Positions 5,808 to 15,420 are shown, numbered from the stretch's first letter. The stretch: 64,000 bases of DNA from Planctomycetota bacterium (GCA_024229395.1 JAAESM010000074.1:186001-250000), one strand, 5' to 3'. Program-made: numbers and translations. Notes: generated from the sequence alone by a model not told the origin.

Positions 5808-8606
5808 TTAATCGGATTCCTCTTGAGCAGCAATCCGAACGCCGCGCTCATCCTGGATGATCTCCATGTCATGAGCCATATCGAAGCCTTCGAAGCCGGC
5901 AAAGCCATCGAGATCGACGGCATGCGGCACATGCCGATCATCATTGCCAGCATCGACCTCATCGGATTGGAACTCTTGGATTTGCTTCCAGCTGCGTCCG
6001 ATGGCATCGACGAAGACCAACAGCAGGTCATCGCGCTTCGAGATCTTCAGTCCATGATCCACGGCAGTTTCCTCATCGGGGATTACCTCGATGCAATCTG
6101 CAGGTACACCCTCTGCGAGCAAGGTGTCGCGCAACATCATCGGGATCTCATCGGACTCGCGGCCGCGCAGGCCGTCATCGCGACGGCAGATGTAGTGATC
6201 GAACTTGCCAGCGCAAAGCTTGGCGATCTCACGCACATCTTCATCGCGGCGGTCACCAGGCGCAGCCACGATCACGGTGCGCTTGCCCTTCGGCTCCATG
6301 CGTTGCACTAGGTCGACCATCGCCGAGACTGCTGCAGGGTTGTGTGCATAATCCATGATGACCTTGAATGGGTGGTCATCGCAGATGTTCATGCGGCCTG
6401 GAGCCTGGAAGAAGGTGGTGTCGAAGGTGCGCAGACCGTGACGGATATCCTCAAGGCCAACACCCATGCTGAAGGCGATACCACTGGCGAACATGGCGTT
6501 CTGCACGTTATGCAGCGCGCGTCCATCCAAGGTTGCAGGCACCAAGTGCGACCACATCAGCGGGATGTGCTGGTTGTTGTCGTAGATGGCAATCATGTGC
6601 CCGCCCATGCCTTGCTCGAGCACCACGGCGCGACCGCCGGCGCGAATGTGATCGCGCACCAACGGATGCGAGCTGTTCATGGTCACATAGCAGAGGTTCT
6701 TCGACTGCGTGTGGTCCGCCATCTTCAGGCAGTGCGGATCATCGGCGTTGAGTACCGCGGTGTCTTTCGCGACCTCGGCCACGATGCGCTTGACCTTAGC
6801 CAAGTCATCGAGAGTATCCACGCCGCGCAAGCCAAGATGATCGGACTGCACGTTCAACACCGCGCCTACATCACAACTGCGATAAGCCAGACCACGTCGC
6901 AGCATGCCGCCGCGTGCGGTCTCGAGCACGGCCACTTCGACCTTCGGGTCACGCAATACGATGCGCGCCGACGCCGGCCCGGTCATGTCACCGTTCACCG
7001 TCAAGTGTCCGTCGATGTAGACCCCATCGGTGGTAGTCAGGCCAGTCACCTTTCCGGTCATCTTGAAGATGTGCGAGACCATACGCGCGGTTGTGGTCTT
7101 ACCGTTGGTGCCGGTGATGCTGCAGATCGGGATGCGCGAAGGCGATCCATCGGGGAAAAGCATGTCCATTACCGGGCCAGCCACATCACGTGGCGTGCCT
7201 TCCGAAGGCGCAACGTGCATGCGGAAGCCAGGCGCGGCATTCACTTCACAGATGCCGCCGCCACCGACCTTGTAGCTGACCGAAATATCATCGGTGAGGA
7301 AGTCCACGCCGCATACATCCAAGCCGATCGCGCGTGCCGAACGTTCGGCCATGGCGCGGTTATCAGGGTGCAGGATGTCGGTGACATCGACTGCGGTACC
7401 ACCGGTGGATAGGTTGCCGGTGCTGCGCAGATAGACGATGCGGCCTTCTTCAGGCACGCTGTCCTTGGTCAAGCCCAGCAGCTCCAACAGGCGGTTAGCC
7501 TGATAATCCAGCTCCAGGCGCGTGAGTACCTTGGCGTGACCGATACCACGACGTGGGTCGGAGTTCACGATCTCGATGAGCTCTTCGATGGTCTTCTCGC
7601 CGTCGCCAATCACATGACCGGGCACGCGCTTCGACGCAGCAACCAACTTGCCATCCACGACCAACAGGCGGTGATCGAAACCGGAGAGGAAACTTTCGAC
7701 GATGACCGCGCGGCTATGTTTGCGCGCGTTCTCGAATGCGGTGCAGATTTCAGCGTCGGTACTGATGTTGATCGAAACCCCACGACCATGGTTAGCGTTC
7801 AATGGCTTGATCACCACTGGCGGGCCGATGCGGTTCGATGCGCGAATAGCTTCACGCTCGGAGTAGGCCAAACGCTGCTTGGCGACCGGCAGACCCAAGT
7901 CGCCGAGCAACTTGTTGGTCTCTTCCTTATCGGAAGCGATCTCCACACCGATGTGGCGCGTTTCCGAAGTGATCGTTGCCTGGATGCGCTTGCCGTAACA
8001 AGCGTGACCAAGCTGCACCAAGCTGTAACGGTTGAGACGGATCCAAGGGATGTTGCGCTCTTCCGCGGCCTTCACCAGCGAAGCAGTCGAAGGACCTAGC
8101 TCACGTCGTTGTGCGAAACGAATGAAGGAGTCGCGTTCCTCTTCCCACTCGAACTCGTCGCCGCGCACGGATTCGGGCTGCAGCTCCAACGGCAGCAAGT
8201 GATGCAACAAACGCATCGACAAATCTGCCGACTCCAATCCAACCTCTTCGGATTCGTACTGGAAGACGACATCGTATTGACCATGCTCGCCGTTGCCGCG
8301 CGTCTTACCGAAAGACACATGGTTACCGGCAATGTTCTGCAACTCGATCGCGACATGTTCGAACACATGGCCGAGCCAAGTGCCGTCGTCTTCACGCATG
8401 CGTCGCACGAAACCACCTTCCTCGCGGTAGGAACAACCATGCTTATTCAAGCCAGGCAGCGCCTCCAACAGGGAATCAATGAATTCAGTGCCAAGCTTGG
8501 CGGTTGGCCAATCCTCAAGATGCTCCAGATCCAGGGTCAAACGAATGACCGGGAAGTGAGCGTAGAGGCTTGGGCCTAGGTAGACGGAACGATCGAGGAT
8601 TCTCAT
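5808..8606 (-). CDS. cphA: Cyanophycin synthetase
   Basis: 932 residues; it makes cyanophycin, a poly-aspartate chain with arginine on every side chain, using ATP, in the cytoplasm. Order of domains: N-terminal CphA domain (1-160), ATP-grasp domain (about 215-475, with VVIKPLNANHGRGVSINI and the DPRRGIGHAKVLTRLE segment), then a Mur ligase domain with P-loop ITGTNGKTTTARM at 498-506 and DYAHNPAAVSAM toward the end. Both ligase sites look intact. It is slightly longer than typical (about 870-900), owing to an acidic C-terminal tail of roughly 50 residues. It overlaps nothing but is only 3 bases after cyanophycinase and 9 bases before the Mur-ligase paralogue, so the three are co-transcribed. 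Confidence 0.95.
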   Translation of the reverse strand: MRILDRSVYLGPSLYAHFPVIRLTLDLEHLEDWPTAKLGTEFIDSLLEALPGLNKHGCSYREEGGFVRRMREDDGTWLGHVFEHVAIELQNIAGNHVSFGKTRGNGEHGQYDVVFQYESEEVGLESADLSMRLLHHLLPLELQPESVRGDEFEWEEERDSFIRFAQRRELGPSTASLVKAAEERNIPWIRLNRYSLVQLGHACYGKRIQATITSETRHIGVEIASDKEETNKLLGDLGLPVAKQRLAYSEREAIRASNRIGPPVVIKPLNANHGRGVSINISTDAEICTAFENARKHSRAVIVESFLSGFDHRLLVVDGKLVAASKRVPGHVIGDGEKTIEELIEIVNSDPRRGIGHAKVLTRLELDYQANRLLELLGLTKDSVPEEGRIVYLRSTGNLSTGGTAVDVTDILHPDNRAMAERSARAIGLDVCGVDFLTDDISVSYKVGGGGICEVNAAPGFRMHVAPSEGTPRDVAGPVMDMLFPDGSPSRIPICSITGTNGKTTTARMVSHIFKMTGKVTGLTTTDGVYIDGHLTVNGDMTGPASARIVLRDPKVEVAVLETARGGMLRRGLAYRSCDVGAVLNVQSDHLGLRGVDTLDDLAKVKRIVAEVAKDTAVLNADDPHCLKMADHTQSKNLCYVTMNSSHPLVRDHIRAGGRAVVLEQGMGGHMIAIYDNNQHIPLMWSHLVPATLDGRALHNVQNAMFASGIAFSMGVGLEDIRHGLRTFDTTFFQAPGRMNICDDHPFKVIMDYAHNPAAVSAMVDLVQRMEPKGKRTVIVAAPGDRRDEDVREIAKLCAGKFDHYICRRDDGLRGRESDEIPMMLRDTLLAEGVPADCIEVIPDEETAVDHGLKISKRDDLLLVFVDAIGRSWKQIQEFQSDEVDAGNDDRHVPHAVDLDGFAGFEGFDMAHDMEIIQDERGVRIAAQEESD

Positions 8607-8609
8607 TTC

Positions 8610-9425
8610 TCAGGACGAGGGGGTTGCTGCAGGGTGTGTCGCTTCGCGGGAGCGGATGTCGAAAGTACAGCCTTCGGTCAAAACGTGCAGGCGAATCCCG
8701 ATCACGCTGACAGGATCGTGGCGCCTGGCCGAATCCATGGAGCTGAATTCCATATTGGAAGGGTCGATCACGGTGATTGCGCCGCTGCCCACGACCTCCA
8801 TGCAATCTTCTGGTGAGATGAAGGCGGCGGTGTCTTCATCGAGGCCAATGCCGATGGGGCGTGGGTTGAAAGCCAACGCGGTCAGCAAACGACCAAGGCG
8901 ATCGCGCTGCTGAAAATGCTGATCGACAATGAACTCGTGCGTCAGGCCGAATCCAGGCGCGAGCGAAACCATGTCGCAACGCGGGGTAGGTCCTTCGTTG
9001 CCGTAAGCGATCATGTGTTCGGACATGATCGACGCACCGGCCGACGTACCACCTACATGCAAACCTTCATGGTTATTGCGATGGCGCAGCAAGTCAGCGA
9101 CTGCAGTACCGCCGATGGTGGTGCTCAAGCGCAGTTGGTTACCGCCGGTGATGTAGACACCCGTTGCGGTCTTCAACTCTTCGAGCCAATCCTCGCGAGC
9201 ACAATCGGAGCGCTCAACGAAAGGCAAGGACACCACGTGGGCGGCGCCGAACTCCTCGAACAGCTCCACATAACGTGGGCCGGTATCTTCGAGTCGGGAA
9301 GCCGTCGGAATGATGACGATGCGTGCTTCCGAGCCGCCGCAAATCTCAAGAAAACGACGGAGAATGGCGGGATCACGGAGTTTATCTTCCGCTCCGCCGA
9401 TGGGAACTATGTAGCCGCGGGACAT
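8610..9425 (-). CDS. cphB: Cyanophycinase (peptidase S51)
   Basis: 271 residues from ATG 9425; an ATG 21 codons earlier gives an unconserved extension. It hydrolyses cyanophycin from the C-terminus to beta-Asp-Arg dipeptides. The family start SRGYIVPIGGAEDK, the nucleophile motif GGTSAGASIMSEHMI (serine in G-T-S-A-G) and YITGGNQLRL are present, so it should be active. No signal peptide is present, matching the intracellular CphB type rather than the exported CphE type. It sits directly before cphA in the same operon, so synthesis and breakdown are expressed together and balance must be set by metabolite or enzyme control. It follows the ketoacyl synthase gene by about 100 bases. Confidence 0.95.
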   Translation of the reverse strand: MSRGYIVPIGGAEDKLRDPAILRRFLEICGGSEARIVIIPTASRLEDTGPRYVELFEEFGAAHVVSLPFVERSDCAREDWLEELKTATGVYITGGNQLRLSTTIGGTAVADLLRHRNNHEGLHVGGTSAGASIMSEHMIAYGNEGPTPRCDMVSLAPGFGLTHEFIVDQHFQQRDRLGRLLTALAFNPRPIGIGLDEDTAAFISPEDCMEVVGSGAITVIDPSNMEFSSMDSARRHDPVSVIGIRLHVLTEGCTFDIRSREATHPAATPSS

Positions 9426-9523
9426 GCGATTGAGTGGGTTCGAAACGCGCGCCGGGAGGGAGGAGGGCACGTGAGTATTGCCCCTCATGATAGCGTTGTC
9501 CGGCTGGTCCGCCGCGTGACGAA

Positions 9524-10804
9524 TCAGGCCTTACCCAGCACGACCGACACGTTGTGGCCGCCGAAACCAAAGGCATTGACCATCGCATAGTCGTCGTTGC
9601 TGTCGCGTGGGCTGTCATGCACCACATCGAGCAGGATCTCAGGATCTTGTTCCTCTAGGTTCTGCGTTGGAATCTGCTTGCCGCGCTCCAGGCTCAGGGC
9701 CAACAATGCAGTTTGAATGCCCGACGACGCAGCCAAGGCATGACCAAAAGCTGATTTCGGCGCAGTTACCGAGATGTTTCCGGTGTGGTCTCCGAATACC
9801 AAATTGATGGCACGAGATTCCGCCAAATCGCCCTGCGGCGTGGATGGTGCATGCGCCGAAATGTGCGTGATCCGTTCCGCTGCAACGCCCGAATCCTTCA
9901 GCGCGCCATGGATTGCGCGCGCCATGCCCACACCATCCATTTGCGGCGTGGCGATCTTATAGGCCTCACTGACCATCGAGGAGCCCATCACCCGGGCCAG
10001 GATCTTCGCGCCACGCGCCTCGGCGTGCTGCTTGGATTCCAGGACCATGATTCCGGCTCCCTCGCCCATCACGAAACCGGAACGGTTCTTGTCGAAAGGG
10101 CAGCAGGCCTTGGAGCCAAGGTCATTCTTGTTGGTGAGGGCGCGGACTCGCCAATAAGCCTGAATGGTTTCGCGATTGATGGTGGATTCCACCCCACCGA
10201 CGATGACCACGTCGGCGCGGCCACTACGAATCCAATCCAAGCCAGTGCTGACCGACACACTGCCTGAGGCACATGCCGCTGAAACCATGGTCGACGGGCC
10301 TTGGAATCCATGCTGAATGGCGAGCATGCCAGCGGGTGCATTGAACATGGTCTTGATCACGAAGTAATGATCGATGTTCTTGTCGAACTTCTGGCTGTCG
10401 CCATCTCGGATCGCATCCCCCATCGGCCCAAGATAATGAGTCGCGCCACCGCCAACTCCCAACACCACAGCAATGCGCTCGGGATCGGTCTGTTCGATAT
10501 CGATGCCAGCCTGTTCGATTGCTTCCTGGCCGGCCATCAAAGCGAACTGTGTGAAGCGGCCGAAACGTCGCGCGAACGGGATCTTGACTTTATCTAGAAA
10601 ACGCTCTTCGAAATCCTCAGGCACTTCTCCTGCAAGGCGAACATCTTCATCGGTGGAATCCCACCCACGTGCGATGTCGATGCCGCTCCTTCCCGCCAAG
10701 AAGCCTTCCCAATTCTCCTCACGGCTGATGCCAACTGGAGAAACGATACCAATGCCAGTGATGACAGCCTCGCGGCAGAAAATCGGATCGGAAGACTCAG
10801 ACAT
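9524..10804 (-). CDS. Beta-ketoacyl-ACP synthase, FabF-like
   Basis: 426 residues of the KAS I/II condensing-enzyme family. The active-site Cys lies in VSAACASGSVSVSTG (about residue 180), and the two catalytic histidines lie in HISAHAPSTPQGD and KSAFGHALAASSG, so the Cys-His-His triad is intact. The segment between them departs from housekeeping FabF (AHAPST instead of AHGTST). It is the last gene of the acyl cassette, 11 bases after the fatty acyl-AMP ligase gene. The expected role is Claisen condensation of an acyl group carried on the cassette's ACP with a malonyl unit, or decarboxylative priming. A role in bulk fatty acid synthesis is less likely given the neighbours. Confidence 0.9.
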   Translation of the reverse strand: MSESSDPIFCREAVITGIGIVSPVGISREENWEGFLAGRSGIDIARGWDSTDEDVRLAGEVPEDFEERFLDKVKIPFARRFGRFTQFALMAGQEAIEQAGIDIEQTDPERIAVVLGVGGGATHYLGPMGDAIRDGDSQKFDKNIDHYFVIKTMFNAPAGMLAIQHGFQGPSTMVSAACASGSVSVSTGLDWIRSGRADVVIVGGVESTINRETIQAYWRVRALTNKNDLGSKACCPFDKNRSGFVMGEGAGIMVLESKQHAEARGAKILARVMGSSMVSEAYKIATPQMDGVGMARAIHGALKDSGVAAERITHISAHAPSTPQGDLAESRAINLVFGDHTGNISVTAPKSAFGHALAASSGIQTALLALSLERGKQIPTQNLEEQDPEILLDVVHDSPRDSNDDYAMVNAFGFGGHNVSVVLGKA

Positions 10805-10815
10805 GTCTGGACTCG

Positions 10816-12495
10816 CTATTTGGAACCACCTTCAAGGTACTGTTGCTGGATCAGCTTGCGACGGATCTTGCCACTGGTAGTCCGAGACAGGGAACCACGC
10901 GCGAACAGCTGCACCTCATCGATCTCGAAATGCGCCTCGGCCAAGGCATGGCGAATCGACAAACGCATTCCATCGCGGTTTTCCGGACTCCGCAGGTGTT
11001 TCGCTTGGACTTCAGCGAACAGGACAATGCGTTCTGTTTGCCGACGTTCCTCGAAAACGCCGAAGGCCGCGCCGCGCCCAACACCTTCAACAGTGCCCGC
11101 GAGTTCCTCGATTCGTTCCGGCGAGTAATTGCGCCCATTCTTAATGATGACTTCACGGCTACGACCGGTGACGAAGAGCTCCCCATCTGCGATGTAACCA
11201 AGGTCGCCGGTATCGAACCAATCGCCCTGCCGCGGTGTGACCTTGTCGTCGACCAGGAAGCCACTGAACAGAGACTCGGTCTTGAGCATGATGTGGCCAA
11301 CCTCACGCTCAGGCAGGACCTCTCCATTCTCATCACAAATCTGCATGCCTTGGTCATCGAACTGGGAACCACAGGCAGTCCATTCGAGAACGCTTTCTGG
11401 TGCAGCATCTTCAGCCGCAAGGGCTGCCTGATGTTGCTTCTGAAAGGTGGTGCGGTCAACGCGTTCGTAACGCGGCTTGGCAAGACTCGGCGGAACGGTA
11501 GCCGCCAGTGTGACTTCGGCCATTCCATATACCGGCATCAAGATGTTGTCGGGTGCCCCTAATCCTGTGGTCATGGCCACGAACTTACGCACCAGGTTCG
11601 GCGTGACTTGTTCCGCGCCGACTAACCAACGTCGGCAACTGGAAAGGTCAAGACCTTCGATCGGACGACGCTCCAACAGATGTAGCGCCCCGGTCAAAGC
11701 CGACGGTGGGCCCACCGTGGTGTTGCACTCCGTTTCATGCATGACGCGGAACCACAACAAGGGTGAGCGCGCGAACAGGCTCGGGTCTGCCATGGTCAGA
11801 GGATTGCCAACGTAAAGAGCTAGCAAGAAAGTTCCGAACAAACCCATGTCGTGATAGACCGGCAACCACGAGAACACATGATGCGTAGTGGTGATCGGGA
11901 TTCTCTTGTGCATGCCCGCCAAGTTGAAGACGATGGACTCCATGTCAAGCCACAAGGCCTTTGGCGAACCGGTACTACCGGAGCTGAACTGCACATATGC
12001 CATTTCGCGACCGTGAACACGCGCACCGGCTAGATCCGGATCGGCTACCAAGAAGCTCTGTGGGTCGATATGCACCGTGTGCTCATGTGCCACCGACGGC
12101 TGCGCGGTGACCACGGCTTTGGGGTTGAACAACTCCAACTGGTAGAGCCACTCCACCTCTGCGGTTTCCCCCGGACGCTCTTCCCGAGGTGCGATCACCG
12201 CTGGAACAAGGCCTAAGTAGAAAGCGCCGAGAATGCTTGCAGCGAAGATCTCACTGGTAGCCAACTCAATGAAGACGCGGTCACCTGCCTGTAACCCTGC
12301 TTGCTTGTAAGTGGCGGCTCCACACTGCGCCAAGCGATACATCTCGGCAAAGCTGCAGTCCGTGCTTTCCAGCTTCAGGTCCTTAAGAAAGGAGACGGAA
12401 AGCGCATCAGGTTTCTCTTTCACCCACCGCTCAAGTTGGCAAAAGAGAGCATCAGCACCAATGGGTGCCGACCGAGAAGCTGAAGACTCCGGCAT
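10816..12495 (-). CDS. Fatty acyl-AMP ligase (acyl activation onto ACP)
   Basis: 559 residues from ATG 12495, whose A is also the last base of the methyltransferase stop (TGATG). Frames further upstream overlap that gene and are not conserved. Adenylate-forming family: P-loop YVQFSSGSTGSPKALWL, the FAAL-type WLPVYHDMGLFG, VGPPSALTGALHLL, PVYGMAEVTLAATVPP, and C-terminal TGDLGYIADGELFVTGR and VIIKNGRNYSPERIE. FAALs make acyl-adenylates and pass the acyl chain to an ACP phosphopantetheine arm instead of CoA, which fits the dedicated ACP four genes upstream. The C-terminal SLSRTTSGKIRRK supplies the usual catalytic lysine. Confidence 0.9.
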   Translation of the reverse strand: MPESSASRSAPIGADALFCQLERWVKEKPDALSVSFLKDLKLESTDCSFAEMYRLAQCGAATYKQAGLQAGDRVFIELATSEIFAASILGAFYLGLVPAVIAPREERPGETAEVEWLYQLELFNPKAVVTAQPSVAHEHTVHIDPQSFLVADPDLAGARVHGREMAYVQFSSGSTGSPKALWLDMESIVFNLAGMHKRIPITTTHHVFSWLPVYHDMGLFGTFLLALYVGNPLTMADPSLFARSPLLWFRVMHETECNTTVGPPSALTGALHLLERRPIEGLDLSSCRRWLVGAEQVTPNLVRKFVAMTTGLGAPDNILMPVYGMAEVTLAATVPPSLAKPRYERVDRTTFQKQHQAALAAEDAAPESVLEWTACGSQFDDQGMQICDENGEVLPEREVGHIMLKTESLFSGFLVDDKVTPRQGDWFDTGDLGYIADGELFVTGRSREVIIKNGRNYSPERIEELAGTVEGVGRGAAFGVFEERRQTERIVLFAEVQAKHLRSPENRDGMRLSIRHALAEAHFEIDEVQLFARGSLSRTTSGKIRRKLIQQQYLEGGSK

Positions 12496-13385
12496 CACGA
12501 CTGGGGTTTGAGCGAAGTGCGAAGGGCCCAGGTGTTCGGCGATTTCTGTCCAGCAGTCATGTGACAGACGGTGCCTTCCTGACGATAGGTCGCGAGCGCC
12601 ATCATCATGTACTTTCGGAAACCGGGAAAGAATTCCGGTTCGGCTGCAGACATCGCGTCGGCGTGTTGATCGATCCGCTCGCACCACTGCTCAAGCGTAC
12701 GCTTGTAGTGGTTGGAGATATTTTCGGTGTAACACGGCAGGAACTCGGCCTCTTCCATCAAGCGGACCATCTCACCTGTGGAAACCATCGTCGTAGTGTG
12801 ACCGAAGACCTCATCGACTAACTGAAAACCACGATCGCCGCGGAACTTGTCGGTGTTGGAGTTGCGATCGTAATTGCTTTCCTGCACGAACAACATGCCA
12901 GAAGGCCTTAACGCTCGGTGGCACATGCGGAATAGGTCGAGCTTCTCCCACATGTGGATGATGCTCTCGAAGAAAATCACGTGGTCGACACTCTCGGGCT
13001 CGAGTTCGGCGTCGAGCACGCTGCAGACTCGGATATCCAAGCGATCGGCGATACCGCGTTCGCGCGCCTTCGCCATTGCGAACTCACGCTGAACCGGCGA
13101 AAGCGTGTAGCCGATCACGTTCATCTTGTAATGTTCGGCGAAGTAGCGCGCCGGACCTGACCAGCCGCAGCCCATGTCGAGCAAGGTTTGGCCCTCTTGA
13201 AAACCGCAGATCTGTGCGACGCGATCCATCTTCTGGACCTGCGCTAAATCAAGGTCCTCATCCCCAGTGAAGTAAATGCCCGATGAATAGTTCATATTCT
13301 TGTCGAGCAGCAACTCGAACATCTCGGGGGAAGAATCGTAATGAACGGCACTATCGCCGGTTTCCACGCGGTTGTCGATACTCAT
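12495..13385 (-). CDS. SAM-dependent methyltransferase, cyclopropane-fatty-acid-synthase-like
   Basis: 296 residues. The Rossmann methyltransferase motif I is LLDMGCGWSGPARYFAEHY (about residues 68-86), followed by VIGYTLSPVQREFA, as in the CFA synthase/mycolic acid methyltransferase group. The segment VDHVIFFESIIHMWEKLDLF matches that group's later motif. It has one-base overlaps (TGATG) with the genes on both sides, so it belongs tightly to the acyl cassette. Probable action: methyl transfer or cyclopropanation on the acyl chain, perhaps at a double bond made by the neighbouring diiron enzymes. Small-molecule O- or C-methylation cannot be excluded. Confidence 0.85.
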   Translation of the reverse strand: MSIDNRVETGDSAVHYDSSPEMFELLLDKNMNYSSGIYFTGDEDLDLAQVQKMDRVAQICGFQEGQTLLDMGCGWSGPARYFAEHYKMNVIGYTLSPVQREFAMAKARERGIADRLDIRVCSVLDAELEPESVDHVIFFESIIHMWEKLDLFRMCHRALRPSGMLFVQESNYDRNSNTDKFRGDRGFQLVDEVFGHTTTMVSTGEMVRLMEEAEFLPCYTENISNHYKRTLEQWCERIDQHADAMSAAEPEFFPGFRKYMMMALATYRQEGTVCHMTAGQKSPNTWALRTSLKPQS

Positions 13386-14227
13386 CAGACCGAGGGGTTG
13401 GGGGTTGGGGGGGGCATGGAGGCCTCTTCTTGCAGGCTTAAGGTCAGGCGCACAAGATCGCTGCGGCTTTGAAGCTGGGTCCCGGAAAGGCGCGACAAGG
13501 TCTTTAGGATTCGGATCTCCAGGCCGCGTTCCACTTCATCGGGAACGGATTCCTGGATCCATCCTTGCATGTCTTCATAACCATCAATCCGGTCAGTGAC
13601 CGCTTGGCCGTCGGCGGAACCCGCACCATAAGTGGTGGGATGCTTGTCGCCTTGAGGGTTCACCAACATCCACTTACTGGCATTCGCGAATGGCAGCAAT
13701 AAGCTTGGATCTTCAGCCAGCGCTCGCTCCATGAAATCCTCATAAGCTTGGGCGTGGCGAAATTCATCATCCGCGATGTGCTTGTAGACCTGCTTCAATA
13801 CAGGCTCTGGAGCAGCTTTAGACCATTGCAGATACCAACGCCCTAGGCGCAATTCACCACACCAATGCATCGCCAAGGTGTTTGGCCACGGTGCCGGCTT
13901 GAGGTCGGTATCGAACTCATCGAGTGATTCGAAATCCGGTTCGGCACCGAAGACCTTCAGGTACTCGCGTAGCACCAGGTAATGGCGCATTTCCTCGAAG
14001 TACCAGATGCTCTGGAACTGACAGAAGTCTGGATTGCCCTGAAAATCACGTAAGAACATTCGCGTTGCGTACAAAGACGAGAGTTCCATCAGGCAGTTCA
14101 CCCTTACGAACTCCAAGGTCTCATCGCTTACCGCATTCTTGTCGACCTGATCGAAAGGAATATCACTCATATTCCATCGAGCCTTTTCAAGGCGATGGTA
14201 AAGCGTGTCATAGAGAGGTTCGGCCAC
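13385..14227 (-). CDS. Ferritin-like diiron oxidase/desaturase (second copy)
   Basis: 280 residues. The four-helix diiron pattern is complete: Glu in CLMELSSLYATR, ExxH in WYFEEMRHYLVL, Glu in MHWCGELRLGRW, ExxH in ADDEFRHAQAYEDF. This is the soluble acyl-ACP desaturase-like / AurF-like arrangement, so it should activate oxygen for desaturation, hydroxylation or N-oxidation. The C-terminal 80 residues have no assigned domain and end Pro-rich. It is 3 bases after a related diiron gene and overlaps the methyltransferase by one base. With ACP and FAAL beside it, an acyl-ACP substrate is the best inference. Confidence 0.8.
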   Translation of the reverse strand: MAEPLYDTLYHRLEKARWNMSDIPFDQVDKNAVSDETLEFVRVNCLMELSSLYATRMFLRDFQGNPDFCQFQSIWYFEEMRHYLVLREYLKVFGAEPDFESLDEFDTDLKPAPWPNTLAMHWCGELRLGRWYLQWSKAAPEPVLKQVYKHIADDEFRHAQAYEDFMERALAEDPSLLLPFANASKWMLVNPQGDKHPTTYGAGSADGQAVTDRIDGYEDMQGWIQESVPDEVERGLEIRILKTLSRLSGTQLQSRSDLVRLTLSLQEEASMPPPTPNPSV

Positions 14228-14230
14228 CCT

Positions 14231-15043
14231 CTAGATAATCTCCGAACTGTTCATGTACTGACGATACTTCGAGAAGTAGCGTGATAGGTAAAGTGCAATC
14301 TTGGATCGCTTCTCACCATCCCAAAGACTAGTGTACAAATCGGTAGCGCCAATCTCGGAGAAGTAATGGATGTGCTCCGTTGGCATTTCAAGGTCACCCC
14401 AAATGGCGCGGAATTGGGGCCAAACCAAGGCCTTCTCTCCTTCACTGCAATGTTCAAGCATGGCCTCGAGTGCGACTTGGTTGAAACGGCAATGACGCAT
14501 TTCATCCTTGGCGACGCGCTTCAAGAGTGCAGCGATCTCCGGATTACCACACTGTTCGGCTGCCGCGGTGTAGGCGATCACGGCACCGTATTCCTGAAGG
14601 ACCCCGTAGATCAGCTGAAGCATGCGCATGTCCATACTTGGGTCGACCTTGATGCGCTCCAAATAGGCCATCATGTTCTCGAAGTAGTTACCTTCCTCCA
14701 GACCAGCGAAGTCCTTCTCGGTCAGGTCGGCATCGAGCCCCTGACAAATCCTGCGCAGGACGATGTAGTGGGTGTACTCCTCGGCAGTCCACATCGCCGA
14801 CCAGAACCGAAGCTTGAAATCGTTTCGATAGTTGGCAAAATAAGCGCCCAAATAATGGGCAACTCCGTGTTCATTCAAAGCAGTGCTGCGCAAGAACTGA
14901 ACGATCTCCGGCGGAATTTGCTCGCGATCGAATTTCAGGTCCTTGAGCGATGCCAAGTCTGGCCAGAGGTTACGACCCGCGACAAAGAAATCGTCCATCG
15001 TTTCCGGCGTTTCAAAGCTCGGATAAGGCGGCTTTACGGCCAT
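14231..15043 (-). CDS. Ferritin-like diiron acyl-ACP desaturase-type protein (first copy)
   Basis: 270 residues. All diiron ligands are visible: Glu in STALNEHGVAHYLG, ExxH in WTAEEYTHYIVLRR, Glu in LQEYGAVIAYTA, ExxH in VAKDEMRHCRFNQV. Closer to the plant/mycobacterial acyl-ACP desaturase (DesA) family than the next gene. It starts 2 bases after the ACP stop, so it is co-translated with its probable carrier. Expected to insert a double bond or other oxidation into an ACP-bound chain in the cytoplasm. A partner reductase/ferredoxin is not encoded nearby and must come from elsewhere. Confidence 0.85.
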   Translation of the reverse strand: MAVKPPYPSFETPETMDDFFVAGRNLWPDLASLKDLKFDREQIPPEIVQFLRSTALNEHGVAHYLGAYFANYRNDFKLRFWSAMWTAEEYTHYIVLRRICQGLDADLTEKDFAGLEEGNYFENMMAYLERIKVDPSMDMRMLQLIYGVLQEYGAVIAYTAAAEQCGNPEIAALLKRVAKDEMRHCRFNQVALEAMLEHCSEGEKALVWPQFRAIWGDLEMPTEHIHYFSEIGATDLYTSLWDGEKRSKIALYLSRYFSKYRQYMNSSEII

Positions 15044-15045
15044 GC

Positions 15046-15357
15046 TTAGGTCCCGCTAGCTTTCTGAAGCTGAATTTCAATCAGGCCTGCCACGTCGCCG
15101 ACCGTGTGGATCTCAGAGAAGTCAGTACTGGAGCTGAAACGAATCGAAAAATCTTCTTCGGCAACGGTGACCAGATCCACGAGACCAAGGCTATCTACGC
15201 CCAAATCCTCGCGAAGATCTGATTCCGCCGTAATGGAATCCGCAGATTCCAATCGTAGTAATTCGGCAAGACTGGTGGCGAGCCGCGACACAATTTCGCC
15301 GCGCTCAGGAGGGGTGGGGGATGACATTATTGGGGAGACTGGTAGGGATTGGGGCAT
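15046..15357 (-). CDS. Dedicated acyl carrier protein
   Basis: 103 residues (93 if the ATG at 15327 is used; the first ten residues are not conserved). The phosphopantetheine site is DLGVDSLGLVDLVTVAEE, with the Ser in DSLG. The protein is acidic and helical as expected. It opens the compact acyl cassette: the next gene starts 2 bases after its stop. Its predicted partners are the FAAL (loading), two diiron proteins, the methyltransferase and the ketoacyl synthase. It is distinct from a housekeeping AcpP, which normally sits with fabF and fabD. Confidence 0.9.
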   Translation of the reverse strand: MPQSLPVSPIMSSPTPPERGEIVSRLATSLAELLRLESADSITAESDLREDLGVDSLGLVDLVTVAEEDFSIRFSSSTDFSEIHTVGDVAGLIEIQLQKASGT

Positions 15358-15420
15358 TCTTCATCGTACGTACGACAACCAAACTGTCAAACAAGTGACA
15401 CGGACTGATTCCTTATCGGC

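Noticed and set aside
6342-7412. 356-codon plus-strand open frame
   Set aside because: Antisense to cphA with His/Val-rich composition typical of shadow frames.
12496-12687. N-terminal extension of the FAAL frame
   Set aside because: Overlaps the methyltransferase gene completely; ATG 12495 in a TGATG overlap gives the family-typical start.
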